Assembly (NCBI GenBank): GCA_946965045.2
Contig: OX337241.1
Span: forward strand, 1,674,001 to 1,738,000
Length of the DNA stretch: 64,000 nucleotides
Reading direction: 5' to 3'
Origin: Epithemia pelagica
Lineage: Eukaryota > Bacillariophyta > Bacillariophyceae > Surirellales > Surirellaceae
The translations under genes and the position numbers were made by a program. Below the pieces are notes generated by a model that was given only the letters and a program-made list of their open reading frames with translations, made no database searches and had not been told where the DNA came from. This document shows, one piece after another, positions 51,526-60,975 of the stretch (positions are counted from its first letter, which is position 1; each line of letters begins with the position of its first letter).

Positions 51526-53478
51526 ATGACTTTTACCGGTTCCAACCCTTTCCTTGAGGATCTCTTTGGTAAGACGCCGACGTCGACGAAAGGATCTGAT
51601 CCCCCTTCTCCTTCTTCGTCTGCTCCCGCGGCGGCGGCGGTTGTCTCCCAACCCGATGATTCGAATGGCGATCGCAAGCCTTCCGCCTCCGACAAGTCTT
51701 CCCTCAAGGATCACCATGCTAAAGCTGATGACTCTTCGGTGGATTCTGACGCTGACCTCCAAGAACAAGCCTTCTTGGATGCTGTTGCCTCCTCCAAGTC
51801 CAAGTTCCTGTCCAAGTCTGACAACAAGAAGCTTAAGGCTCCGCCTCCTCCGGTTCGCAAGTCTTCCACATCCCGCTCCGATGAAGATGCTCCTTCAAGT
51901 GCCCTTGATAAGGATGATTTCATCCTTGTCGACGACAAGGATGGTGACGACGTCGACAACGACAATCCGTCGTCCTCTCTCCGTGCAGGCGCCTACCGCC
52001 ATGAGTTCTACTTTACGCAGGACTTCCATTCGCTTGGAGACAAAGCCTTGGAACATATCTTCTCAAAGTTGACAAAAGTCGACCCGATCGACTGGTGCGA
52101 CTCTTTTCTCCAGCCATTTCACGTCGCTCTTTCTCGGGACCCTACCTTGTGGTCGCAGGTGTGCTCCAGCTTTAACCGTCTATCCTTCTCCGACGATCTC
52201 CATGTTTGGCTGACCTCGAAGATGAAGAGCCACCCACTGGCATTCCTTGGTTTGTCTCGCAATGGACGCCCCTTCCTCTTCCACAACATCTGCTGCCCTG
52301 CAGATTGTGGAACGTTCGTGGATCCTCAAGCGACATTCTATGGTCTTGACCGAATCTCATTCGAGTCTCCGCCCTTTCAGATCGACAGTGACGACATTCC
52401 CCTTTTGTTGTCCGAACATGTTTTCCCTAATGTTCCGACCTTTGCCGAGATCCTTGAGCATTGTGTTGTTGAGATCGACGATTTCTCCGATTCTTCGTCC
52501 GTTCCCCATCTCTCATTTGATCCCTCCAAGTTCAAGACCTTCACCGTAGCTTCCTCCTCCGACACTGGCTCGAAGTCTGACCGTGAATTTCTATGCTCAA
52601 GTTTGTGTCTTCTTCCTCCATGCTTGTCTGGTCTGATGCTCCACAATACTGACCGTTCGAGCCAAGACATTACCGTGTCATTCGAAGATATTGCAAGTGG
52701 ATTGTATAAAGTAGCTTTGTTTCACTGGTGGGAAGCCTCCAGAGATCTGTCCCCAGAGTCCAAGAAGTTAGGTATGCCGATCGATTACCCTCTTCTCCAG
52801 ATTCAGGAACCAATCATTCGTTTTTTGTGGATTGTTCTCCATCGTCGGAAGAATCCCAAGCTACAGTCCGTCTTCCCATCCATCCCTGCAGACCCACAGA
52901 AAGCGAATACTACATTGTTGGATCATCGTTCTCGAATCTTTCCCAAAAATGATTCGCACCCACAAGAACAGTCCTCTGTCCCTCGACGCCCATCCCTTCG
53001 TCGGTCCTCCTCAAGTGTTCGCTTTCGGTCACCATCACCGGTTGATTGTTTGCCTCTTCCAGACTCTTCACAATTGCGTGACCGTTCTTCTCCTCAAGGC
53101 GGCGTTCGCATGTTGGACGATGAAGGCAACGTTCATTTCGTCTCTCCCGAAATGTTCTTGCTCTCAAAATGTATCAAAGAAGTTACTTCCAAGAAGAGTG
53201 GAAATGAGGACGATATCACTGCTCCAGAGTCCAAGAGCATGTTTAGGGACATGCCCTTGAATGCCCAAAAACAATTACGTCTGGGATCGATTACCCCAAA
53301 GGCAACATCTCTCCCGGACGAACTGTCTCCGATCATCAAGATTGTTTGGAAGTCAAAGAATTCAGCGACATTCTTTGAGTCTTTCCTTGCAGAAGTGTTC
53401 GACCCATCCGACAATGCGTGCACAATCCTTTTCGGCCAATGCACTGTGATCCAACGACTTGGATTGCGTTGGAAATAG
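51526..53478 (+). CDS. Gag-like protein of the PAT-like element (first part)
   Basis: 650 residues from ATG 51526 to TAG 53476-53478. The first 170 residues are Ser/Asp/Lys-rich; then a structured region with WCDSFLQPFHVALSRDP and several Cys/Phe-rich segments, and a Ser/Arg-rich stretch around 490-520. No known domain is recognised. The same frame continues beyond the TAG without another stop to 54405, and the downstream part contains the nucleic-acid-binding finger. The TAG is therefore either a nonsense change or a readthrough signal. Confidence 0.8.
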   Translation: MTFTGSNPFLEDLFGKTPTSTKGSDPPSPSSSAPAAAAVVSQPDDSNGDRKPSASDKSSLKDHHAKADDSSVDSDADLQEQAFLDAVASSKSKFLSKSDNKKLKAPPPPVRKSSTSRSDEDAPSSALDKDDFILVDDKDGDDVDNDNPSSSLRAGAYRHEFYFTQDFHSLGDKALEHIFSKLTKVDPIDWCDSFLQPFHVALSRDPTLWSQVCSSFNRLSFSDDLHVWLTSKMKSHPLAFLGLSRNGRPFLFHNICCPADCGTFVDPQATFYGLDRISFESPPFQIDSDDIPLLLSEHVFPNVPTFAEILEHCVVEIDDFSDSSSVPHLSFDPSKFKTFTVASSSDTGSKSDREFLCSSLCLLPPCLSGLMLHNTDRSSQDITVSFEDIASGLYKVALFHWWEASRDLSPESKKLGMPIDYPLLQIQEPIIRFLWIVLHRRKNPKLQSVFPSIPADPQKANTTLLDHRSRIFPKNDSHPQEQSSVPRRPSLRRSSSSVRFRSPSPVDCLPLPDSSQLRDRSSPQGGVRMLDDEGNVHFVSPEMFLLSKCIKEVTSKKSGNEDDITAPESKSMFRDMPLNAQKQLRLGSITPKATSLPDELSPIIKIVWKSKNSATFFESFLAEVFDPSDNACTILFGQCTVIQRLGLRWK

Positions 53479-54405
53479 GAGGCTTGTCCTGGTGGCTTCA
53501 GCCCCTTTTCATTCAACCCGTACGCAATTCCGGGGCTAGATTCAAACAACACCTTGAACAAGAATATTCGCCAGCAAATCCACGACGCTTCCTTATGTCA
53601 TCTCAATGATATGAAGCAGTCAAAGGAGATGCAGCAACTTTACTCGGACCACAACTTGTTCTTCCCAAGAACCGCCGATGAATTCGAAAAACAACTTCGT
53701 TCCTTTTGGGCTTGTGCAAAAGGACTTTGCGGTGCCCCTTCAGCAATTGCGAACCAGATCCTCAAAGTCTTGAACTTTTATCATCAGTTTTGCACCAAGA
53801 TCATGGCCAAACAACAAAGCTCTGGCAACGATTTTTATTTCGGCCAATTTCTGTTTGCCATCGACGAGGCCGTCCAAGAATTCGTCTCTACCCTTTCAAG
53901 TGCATCATCCATTGGAGACGTGGGATTCCGGGACTTTGAAGAGCGAGTGAATTGGATTCTTTTCACCGTCAAGACTGGTTCGACCTTAGTCTCTCTTCCT
54001 CCAGCTCTCCAAGCCAAATTCCAAGCAAACCAACAGAAGAATTCCCAGAAGAAACGATCCGGTGGCTTTGATGACGGTTCCCCGAGCTCCAAGCGACAAC
54101 AAAATTCTTCCTCGACGAATTCTGAGACCACCAAGACCCCCATCACTTTCGATTCTCCTTCCAATTGGCGGAATTCCGAGAATGCAAATTATATGCGTGT
54201 CTTTCCCCCAAGCGTTCTCACAAACATCCCATTCGTCGAAAAGAACAACAAGAAACAACATTTCTGCAATATTCTTTTCACCAAAGGGATTTGCAAGAAA
54301 GGGAAGAAGTGTAAATTCCTCCATGACGATCCCAGCAAGCATGACAAGAAAGCGGCGATGGACGAGTTTTACCGCTCCGCGTACGCCAACGTCAACAACA
54401 ATTGA
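53479..54405 (+). CDS. Gag continuation with CCCH zinc finger
   Basis: In-frame continuation of Gag after TAG 53476-53478, ending at TGA 54403-54405. The first ATG in it is near 53611. About 280 residues downstream it has a CCCH finger, C-x8-C-x5-C-x3-H (CNILFTKGIC...CKFLH) at 54265-54324. CCCH fingers bind RNA, and here it takes the place of the CCHC knuckle usual in retroviral Gag. A Lys/Ser/Asn-rich tract precedes it. As a separate protein it would lack an obvious start near its 5' end. Confidence 0.75.
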   Translation, partial: EACPGGFSPFSFNPYAIPGLDSNNTLNKNIRQQIHDASLCHLNDMKQSKEMQQLYSDHNLFFPRTADEFEKQLRSFWACAKGLCGAPSAIANQILKVLNFYHQFCTKIMAKQQSSGNDFYFGQFLFAIDEAVQEFVSTLSSASSIGDVGFRDFEERVNWILFTVKTGSTLVSLPPALQAKFQANQQKNSQKKRSGGFDDGSPSSKRQQNSSSTNSETTKTPITFDSPSNWRNSENANYMRVFPPSVLTNIPFVEKNNKKQHFCNILFTKGICKKGKKCKFLHDDPSKHDKKAAMDEFYRSAYANVNNN

Positions 54406-57400
54406 CGCCAGGACGGGTTGATTGTTGCCTCATCTTCGATTCCTCCTCTTTTGTCGCGAGACGACTCTCAACCCACCATTAATAGTAACACTATAGTTGC
54501 GGAGTCTTCTTCCCACTTGAAGCCTCTTGCTCCACCTCCACCACTCTCATCCAAAATTGTCCCATCCTTCCTTCCCCCATTGGCGACACCGTCGTCAGAC
54601 CACAAACCCAAGATTCCAAGCACTGCGAATCCTTTCTTGATTCATCACATCACCCAGGATTATTCAAGATATCCAGAGACTCGTCAACGAGAACTCTCCG
54701 ATCTGATCTCGTCTGTTCAGAATCAATGTGTCATCACGTCTGATTCTGCTCCCAAGATATCCGCGTCCGTTGACGCACCCACTTCCAGCCCCACGACTGC
54801 CAACAGTCACCCCCGACCAACTACCAAGGATCACCCAACAGATTCCCTTACCGTTGATTCTTCTACAAGACCCCCAAGTCCCCCAAGTTCTCATTCCGAA
54901 AATCTGCCCTCACAAATCGCGGAATCTCTCCCAGGGAGTTCCTCCGCGATCATCGGGTCTGATTTCACAGGCAAGCCCCTAGCAAAGAACGTAAAACGAT
55001 TGGAACAGGCTCGACAAGCGGATTTAAAATTACTAGGTGAGTTTAATATCGCAGATGACACGACGTTCAGTTCCCCAAGTTCTGGCAAATGCTACCTTCC
55101 CAACGAGATTTCCGAAATCTTTCCCACAAGACTGGCCCCTCCCCCACTCCAACCTATTCGCCACCCAAGCCGTCTCTCCGTCATGCTTTTCATCGCCGAT
55201 CACGAGCCACCAACTCCCAAGCCATCACCCTTTCGTCACTCTATCGACGATTCTGTTGTTTTGTCCAATGCAACCTTCAACTCACAGCTGATTGAACGGT
55301 TTGATTTTGACATGCAACGAGTGATCGACAGTCACCCCGACTCCGTCATCACACCCGGCTCGGAATTTCGCACAGCCCAAATTCTCGAACCACTCCTAGC
55401 CGGCCACCCATACTGGTCACGGTTTCACCACAATATCACGCATGGTGTCTCCTATCCTCTCACAGCTGAGGAAGACGAGCCAGCCAGACGCGCTGAAAAC
55501 GAGGCAATCCTCGAATACGGCAATCACGCTTCTGGCAAGAAAAATCCCGAAGCTCTTTCGAAAGTTCTCCGGAAAGACGCTTCTAAAGGATTCTCTCTTC
55601 CAATCACATTCAACTGTGCCAAACGCATCAAGCATAGTCGAATCAGTCCCATGGGTGTCGCCCACCAAATGGGAATTGATGCCAACGGCAACCTTGTTCC
55701 GAAAGACCGTTTGACACACGACCAATCCTTTTCCCTCGGATTTTGCCCCTCGACCAACGATTTGATTGATCAAAGCAAATTGATTGACCTTGTGATGGGT
55801 CACTGTTTAGATAGAGTCCTCCATCAAATCGTTGCATTGCGTCTGGCATTTCCCACCGATCGTATCCTTATCAGCAAGTTTGATTGGTCCTCCGCATACC
55901 GCCGAGTTCACGGCAACGGCGATGTTGCAGCAAGGAATATAACCATCGATCCCTCCAATTCCTTTGCCCACCTAAATCTCCGCTTGACGTTTGGAGCTTC
56001 CGCCAACCCGGCCGAATTTTCCATCGTCTCGGAAATTGGAACTGACTTCTGCAACGACCTGGCCGATTTCGATGAATGGCAGCCAGACCTTTGTCAATCG
56101 CCCCTCCAAGAAGGAATTGGAGGACCCAAATATCTCCCAGAGGACATTCCCATTGCACCCGCCTGTGAATTGGCCGTCAGCGTCCCAACTTGTCCCCATG
56201 GTTTTCACGATTCATATCTGGATGATATGATACAAGTCTTCCTTGCAACCAACCCTCACCTTGGCCGATGTCCGAGCATCGTTCCTCTCGTCGTCCATCT
56301 CATGACACGACCAGTTGCCAAGGACGAACCAATTACACGAAAAGATATGCTGGAAGCCGACAAACTCGAAGCCGAAGGTGCACCCGCTGAAGAACAACGA
56401 GTTCTCGGGTGGATTGTTGACACAAGACGACTCCTCCTTTGTCTCCCAAAAGACAAACTGATTGGTTGGACCCGAGAAGTACAACATCTTCTCAAGACCC
56501 GTTGCACCACCTTCCACAACCTCCGCAGTTTGATTGGAAAATTATTACATGCCACCAAAGGCATACCCCACGCATCCTTTTGGTTGTCTCGCCTTCGCGA
56601 GTACCAAACCTTCATTGAACGGGCGTTCCGACAGAAACAGAAAGCAAAACCACCAGAGACAAATAAGAATCTGAAACGTCCTCGACCCAACAGAGACGTC
56701 CCTCCATCATTCTATCGGTACTCCATTCCAGACTCCATCTCCAAGGATCTTGAAATGTGGCCGTCTCTCCTCCAACATGCCCACAACGGCATCTCGCTCA
56801 ATCGACTGGTTTGTCGCGTTCCCACCCATCTCTTCCATGCCGACTCCTGCCCCGAAGGGATGGGCGGTTACTCGGTGCGATCCGGCAGAGCATGGCGCTT
56901 CCGAATCGACCCAGCAAGACTCCAAGCTCTTGCCCAACTCGACCCATCATCCACCAACACACGCACCAACAATCTTTTTGAATACATCGCAATTGTTGTG
57001 TCAATGTGGGTTGATTGTTTGTTCGATGGCATCGAAGAAAACTCGTCCGTACTGAGTCTCTCCGACAACTCGTCCGCCGTCGGCTGGATGTACAAATCAT
57101 CCTTCGGATCTGACAAGCTGTTGCATGTCCAAGTCTCCAAGAAGCTAACAGAACTTATTCTTCACCACAAGTTCTCCCTTCAAGCCGAGCATATTCCAGG
57201 GAGCAAGAACGATGCGTCAGATATCTTGTCACGACATTGGCATCTTAACGATAACAAACTTACCCTTTTTCTTCACAAAAATTTTTGTTCTCAGATTCCC
57301 GCGAATTTTTGCATCAAACCACTCCCCAACGAGATCACATGCTGGATCTCCTCGATCGTGCCAGCGTGTCCAGAATCTTCTTCGGCAAGACCGAAGGAGC

Positions 57401-57945
57401 ACACCAAAAGCGCGACAAAGTCTGGGAGCGATGGACAGAACACCTCGACAAGATTGGATTCGGTCACGATCCACTCCTCGAGTCCATCAAAGCATCCAAC
57501 CACAGAGCCAGCATCGCATGTTCCTTCTTGCAATCCCTCCGAGACGCCGAATTCACCAAGAATTGCGACCGCTCGAACCCTCTTCGAGCAAGCACTCTTG
57601 GCCAAGCCATTGGAGACTTGGCATCGTGCTTCCGGCATCATGACCGGCCGAGCCCCTGCCACTGTCAAGACAGCCATCACGTCCACCCCCTCGTCGCCTC
57701 CCTCAAACGCGCGTGGTCAAATTTGGACCCCCCCGAAAAACGAGAGAAAGCCATTACCGCCAAACATCTCCGTTTCCTCTGGCTCCACTGTTGTCGAACC
57801 AACAGACTCACCAACCCACCACGCGTCTACGACTTCTCCACCTTCAAAGCCGTCGTCGCCGACCTCGCAGGATGCGGCTTCTTCTTTGGATGCAGAAGCT
57901 GCGAGATTACGACCGTGCCCCACAGAGGAAAAACAAAACTCCTAA
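54406..57945 (+). CDS. Pol of the PAT-like element: reverse transcriptase-RNase H
   Basis: This frame is directly continuous with Gag, separated only by TGA 54403-54405, and has no ATG in its first 250 codons (first ATG near 55182). Expression may need readthrough or reinitiation. After a Pro/Ser-rich linker of about 300 residues comes RT: SKFDWSSAYRRV, LNLRLTFGAS and the active site YLDD at 56215-56226. RNase H follows (FHADSCPEGMGGYSV near 56835; SLSDNSSAVGWM near 57055; HIPGSKNDASDILS near 57190). The C-terminal 240 residues are Ser/Thr/Pro-rich and overlap the YR gene in another frame. No protease or DDE integrase is present. Confidence 0.88.
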   Translation, partial: RQDGLIVASSSIPPLLSRDDSQPTINSNTIVAESSSHLKPLAPPPPLSSKIVPSFLPPLATPSSDHKPKIPSTANPFLIHHITQDYSRYPETRQRELSDLISSVQNQCVITSDSAPKISASVDAPTSSPTTANSHPRPTTKDHPTDSLTVDSSTRPPSPPSSHSENLPSQIAESLPGSSSAIIGSDFTGKPLAKNVKRLEQARQADLKLLGEFNIADDTTFSSPSSGKCYLPNEISEIFPTRLAPPPLQPIRHPSRLSVMLFIADHEPPTPKPSPFRHSIDDSVVLSNATFNSQLIERFDFDMQRVIDSHPDSVITPGSEFRTAQILEPLLAGHPYWSRFHHNITHGVSYPLTAEEDEPARRAENEAILEYGNHASGKKNPEALSKVLRKDASKGFSLPITFNCAKRIKHSRISPMGVAHQMGIDANGNLVPKDRLTHDQSFSLGFCPSTNDLIDQSKLIDLVMGHCLDRVLHQIVALRLAFPTDRILISKFDWSSAYRRVHGNGDVAARNITIDPSNSFAHLNLRLTFGASANPAEFSIVSEIGTDFCNDLADFDEWQPDLCQSPLQEGIGGPKYLPEDIPIAPACELAVSVPTCPHGFHDSYLDDMIQVFLATNPHLGRCPSIVPLVVHLMTRPVAKDEPITRKDMLEADKLEAEGAPAEEQRVLGWIVDTRRLLLCLPKDKLIGWTREVQHLLKTRCTTFHNLRSLIGKLLHATKGIPHASFWLSRLREYQTFIERAFRQKQKAKPPETNKNLKRPRPNRDVPPSFYRYSIPDSISKDLEMWPSLLQHAHNGISLNRLVCRVPTHLFHADSCPEGMGGYSVRSGRAWRFRIDPARLQALAQLDPSSTNTRTNNLFEYIAIVVSMWVDCLFDGIEENSSVLSLSDNSSAVGWMYKSSFGSDKLLHVQVSKKLTELILHHKFSLQAEHIPGSKNDASDILSRHWHLNDNKLTLFLHKNFCSQIPANFCIKPLPNEITCWISSIVPACPESSSARPKEHTKSATKSGSDGQNTSTRLDSVTIHSSSPSKHPTTEPASHVPSCNPSETPNSPRIATARTLFEQALLAKPLETWHRASGIMTGRAPATVKTAITSTPSSPPSNARGQIWTPPKNERKPLPPNISVSSGSTVVEPTDSPTHHASTTSPPSKPSSPTSQDAASSLDAEAARLRPCPTEEKQNS

Positions 57946-58703
57946 CAATCGGTGACATCGTGTTCTTCACCGCCAAGAAACACGAAACGATCGCCGCCAA
58001 CCACCCCAACTTTCACCGCCTCGCGAAGTACGTCTCGATAACGTTCCGAGACCAAAAGAACAACCACAAAGCAGAAACTCGTACCCAGAGCAGAACGAAT
58101 GACCCCATCCTCGACCCAGTCCTTCTCTGGGGCTGCGTCATTCGTCGGATTCTCCACTACCGTCCGAAAGCTCCCCCATCCACGACAGTGAATTGTTGGT
58201 TTGACCCATCCAACCCATCCCTTCCCCCTCGCTTCGTCCGACAAGAAGATACTCGCAACCTGTTACGAGAAACCTGTGTGTTGGGCGGCGGAGTCAACGC
58301 CTTTGGCTACCACCCAATGGATATCGGCACGCACTCTCTCAGATCAGGAGCCGCCATGGCCCTGTTCCTGGCTGATTGTTCCGTCGTCAAGATAATGATT
58401 CTTGGAAGATGGAGTTCGACCGCTTTCATGAAATACATCCGACCACAGGTTCTTGAATGGACCACGGGCATGGCCCAATTAATGCTCAACACTACCGACT
58501 TTCGGCATGTTGACAACTCAACAACAGCTTCCCGCATCGCCTCCTTGGAACACCTGCAGAACCGACTCGACAACCTCGTTGATCCGGCCCTTCAAACGAA
58601 CAGCGAGACTGCTCTCGAATCACCGGATGAAAACCTCTTTAACACCTTCGATGGCCAAGATCCCCAACATCACTTCCCCACCACTCTCCATCTCGACTTC
58701 TAG
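57339..58703 (+). CDS. tyrosine recombinase of the PAT-like element
   Basis: The frame is open from 57255; the first ATG is 57339 (454 residues). All catalytic residues are visible: Arg in FGCRSCEI (codon 57894), His and Arg in GTHSLRSG (58332 and 58341), Trp in LGRWSS (58410) and the nucleophile Tyr in FMKYIRP (58434). It overlaps Pol by about 600 bases in a different register, as in other YR retrotransposons. The enzyme should insert a circular DNA copy without duplicating the target. It ends 45 bases before B1, consistent with an intact element. Confidence 0.92.
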   Translation: MLDLLDRASVSRIFFGKTEGAHQKRDKVWERWTEHLDKIGFGHDPLLESIKASNHRASIACSFLQSLRDAEFTKNCDRSNPLRASTLGQAIGDLASCFRHHDRPSPCHCQDSHHVHPLVASLKRAWSNLDPPEKREKAITAKHLRFLWLHCCRTNRLTNPPRVYDFSTFKAVVADLAGCGFFFGCRSCEITTVPHRGKTKLLTIGDIVFFTAKKHETIAANHPNFHRLAKYVSITFRDQKNNHKAETRTQSRTNDPILDPVLLWGCVIRRILHYRPKAPPSTTVNCWFDPSNPSLPPRFVRQEDTRNLLRETCVLGGGVNAFGYHPMDIGTHSLRSGAAMALFLADCSVVKIMILGRWSSTAFMKYIRPQVLEWTTGMAQLMLNTTDFRHVDNSTTASRIASLEHLQNRLDNLVDPALQTNSETALESPDENLFNTFDGQDPQHHFPTTLHLDF

Positions 58704-58747
58704 CCCAGCTGGACATCGTTGGATTGTAATATCGGGTTTGATGGTAG

Positions 58748-58921
58748 TGGAGCCATTTTTGGTTTCAGAGGCCTTCGGCAAAACTATGTGTCTATCGTTT
58801 AGATTTAGAATCTTGTTTACAAATCTCAACGGACCGAGTTTTCGGTGACAGAACCGACTGCGATCTCTCGGACAGACCGAAACAGCACGTGCCAAGGATG
58901 TTTGTCGTAGTGTCTCTTCGG
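58748..58921 (+). repeat. B1 terminal repeat
   Basis: 174 bp, direct copy of 59190-59363. Two differences noticed (G/A near 58837, A/G near 58887). Its last two bases (GG) are the first of A2. Confidence 0.95.
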
Positions 58922-59168
58922 TGTCTGTACTGGGTGGAGTGACGTGGCCGATGCTGGCCAGACTCCGCGACCGACAACAGCGGTGCGACTGCTCCGCCTC
59001 CTCGACGCGAGGCGAGCATCCGATTTGATTCCCACAATCGGAAGTTTTAGGATGACCCTGATGCAGAGTCGTTGGAGCGTGAGAAGAGCTCACTCTTCTT
59101 GGGTTCAGCATCTTTGCAACGACTACGAGACGAGTTCGAGATCGCAACGATTCTAGTTAGCTAATCTT
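58920..59168 (+). repeat. A2 terminal repeat
   Basis: 249 bp, copy of A1. It lies between B1 and B2 with a 21-base spacer to B2. Confidence 0.95.
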
Positions 59169-59189
59169 AAAATTTCCCCTTCCCCGCCC

Positions 59190-59363
59190 TGGAGCCATTT
59201 TTGGTTTCAGAGGCCTTCGGCAAAACTATGTGTCTATCGTTTAGATTTAGAATCTTGTTTACAAATCTCAACGGACCAAGTTTTCGGTGACAGAACCGAC
59301 TGCGATCTCTCGGACAGACCGAAACGGCACGTGCCAAGGATGTTTGTCGTAGTGTCTCTTCGG
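59190..59363 (+). repeat. B2 terminal repeat (right end)
   Basis: 174 bp, copy of B1. The copy ends at CTTCGG; host sequence follows. Confidence 0.95.
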
Positions 59364-59979
59364 CAGAGAATCCCCCGCAGTCTGTCTTTTCTGTATCTAA
59401 CGACAGTACTCTTCGAATCTAGAGTGGTAAAGGATACTGCGACATACTCCCGAGAGTTACTGAGCTGCGTCATTCAAGAAAACCACGGAATATTGAACAG
59501 AAGTTCCAGGTATGACATCACCCTTATCCGTCGATGACGGTGTCGGAAAGGTCCAAAGTCCAAAAACCCAAAGGCTGTGTTGTCAACAAGAAAGCAAATG
59601 ATGACACATGACACCGAGAAAAGATCCATTCGGATTTCCCATTATTTCGCTCCAAAATCAGGTCGCTTAAAAGTCGCGAAAGAAAACAGCGGAGAGAAGC
59701 GCGGCTATGGGTCCCAACGCGCAGTAGAGCCTACGTAAATTTTTCTAGTACATGACGTCACGTTCGGCATCAAGTTTGTCGCGGTGTATCGTGGCTTCAC
59801 CATGGCCTGCCTTCCGTCAATCTGTTTTGGGTCGTAACTATCTTTGTTTTCTTATCCCTCGCAGATATCCATTCTATTTGTTCCATTTGGTTGATTGCTA
59901 CGAGGGATAAGAAAAACTCCTTGTCCTTCTGTCACAAAGCCTGATCGTAAAAGGTCCCTCGTCATTGCTCTTACCGTGA
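59364..59979. other. intergenic region
   Basis: About 600 bases without a credible gene. A pyrimidine tract followed by CAG near 59850-59866 could be an intron acceptor for the next frame. Confidence 0.4.
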
Positions 59980-60975
59980 GAAGAGGTCCACCATGCCCGT
60001 CCTACCCAGCCTGGATTTTCGTCGTCCGCTTCGTTAAAGTCAGCGGTAAATCGACTACATACAATCAACTCAAAATGGTGGTGGCATGAGCTCGCTCTGG
60101 TCAATGAAATTGGCTTGGAAGACCACAACAACTGGACAGGACGAGATCAGCTGGTAGCAGTACTACGTCATGCATCCACAAGATATCCATCCTTCTATTA
60201 TCAACAGCAAGCCTATGGTGCTGTTCAAACATTCGAATCAAATGGAGGTGAAATTGAAAGTCGGCCACGTTACTTCCTTATTGGGGACAAGTCAACTACA
60301 GATGGACGGAAGATGACAATGGCATCATCTCAAAACAAACTCGTGTGTGCCATTCAAGGTGGAAAAGGTGCTCGCTTAAAGGACGCTTCAACAATACAGC
60401 GACGGCAAGAAGGTTGGAAAGACTGGACAGAAAAAAAATCAACTTCAGCCTCCCTTGCTTTCCAAGAACATGAGTTTCCTGCCATTCAACTGGCATTCGG
60501 ACAGTGGTTTGATGATCCACTGGATTCTGATTCCGTGGCTGATGAAATTTGTGGTTTACTGTATCAATCCAACCTGATACCACGCGCAGTGAATGAAAAG
60601 CATTCACAATTGAATGACAATAGCAAGAGCCACAACCAAGAAAGTGAACGAGAGCATGAACGATCAGAAAAGAGAAAGCGTCAACGGCTTGGACGACCAC
60701 CCAAATCACTATCAGCAATGGAAAATGACTATTTTGATCCTTGGCGACTGCAACGACTCTCCTCTTGTTCTGTCTTGTTGCTCCTGGCTCAACCTCTAGT
60801 GAATCAGCAACGGAGAGAGAGGATGATGACGAGCAAAAGTATGGAGATTGTCCACCGCAGGTACCACCTGCCACAAAATATCGATAATCATTGGATTTCA
60901 ACGTTCGCAAGGCCGAGGAAGCTGCTAACTTGGGCTCCACCAAGCCGACTGGAACAGCAACATGGGTGGACCTAA
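59980..60975 (+). CDS. unrecognised ORF without a usable start
   Basis: The frame is open from 59980 to 60975 (about 331 codons), with no ATG before about 60313. The region WWWHELALVNEIGLEDHNNW and QQAYGAVQTFE look like genuine protein sequence, and a basic KRKRQRLGRPPKS stretch (near 60675) resembles an AT-hook/nuclear signal. The C-terminal 80 residues look less coding-like. It may be the last exon of a spliced gene or a truncated relic. No family could be assigned. Confidence 0.35.
   Translation, partial: EEVHHARPTQPGFSSSASLKSAVNRLHTINSKWWWHELALVNEIGLEDHNNWTGRDQLVAVLRHASTRYPSFYYQQQAYGAVQTFESNGGEIESRPRYFLIGDKSTTDGRKMTMASSQNKLVCAIQGGKGARLKDASTIQRRQEGWKDWTEKKSTSASLAFQEHEFPAIQLAFGQWFDDPLDSDSVADEICGLLYQSNLIPRAVNEKHSQLNDNSKSHNQESEREHERSEKRKRQRLGRPPKSLSAMENDYFDPWRLQRLSSCSVLLLLAQPLVNQQRRERMMTSKSMEIVHRRYHLPQNIDNHWISTFARPRKLLTWAPPSRLEQQHGWT

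Larger units (their letters stand above)
51257..59363 (+). mobile_element. PAT/Ngaro-like tyrosine-recombinase retrotransposon with split direct repeats
   Basis: Termini are arranged A1 (51257-51505) ... B1 (58748-58921), A2 (58920-59168), B2 (59190-59363). A1 and A2 are 249 bp with one difference seen; B1 and B2 are 174 bp with two differences. This split-direct-repeat layout together with RT-RNase H followed by an overlapping YR defines the PAT/Ngaro branch of DIRS-type elements. The outer ends share GG (51257-51258; 59362-59363), and B1 and A2 overlap on the same GG, as expected if a circular intermediate is joined there. No target duplication is visible. YR motifs are intact and Pol is open, but stops separate the Gag parts and Pol in one frame. 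Confidence 0.9.

Noticed and set aside
51257-59168. A1 and A2 direct repeats as the LTRs of an LTR retrotransposon
   Set aside because: A second repeat pair (B1, B2) interlocks with A2, no target duplication is present, and the element encodes a tyrosine recombinase rather than protease and integrase. Split direct repeats explain all of this.
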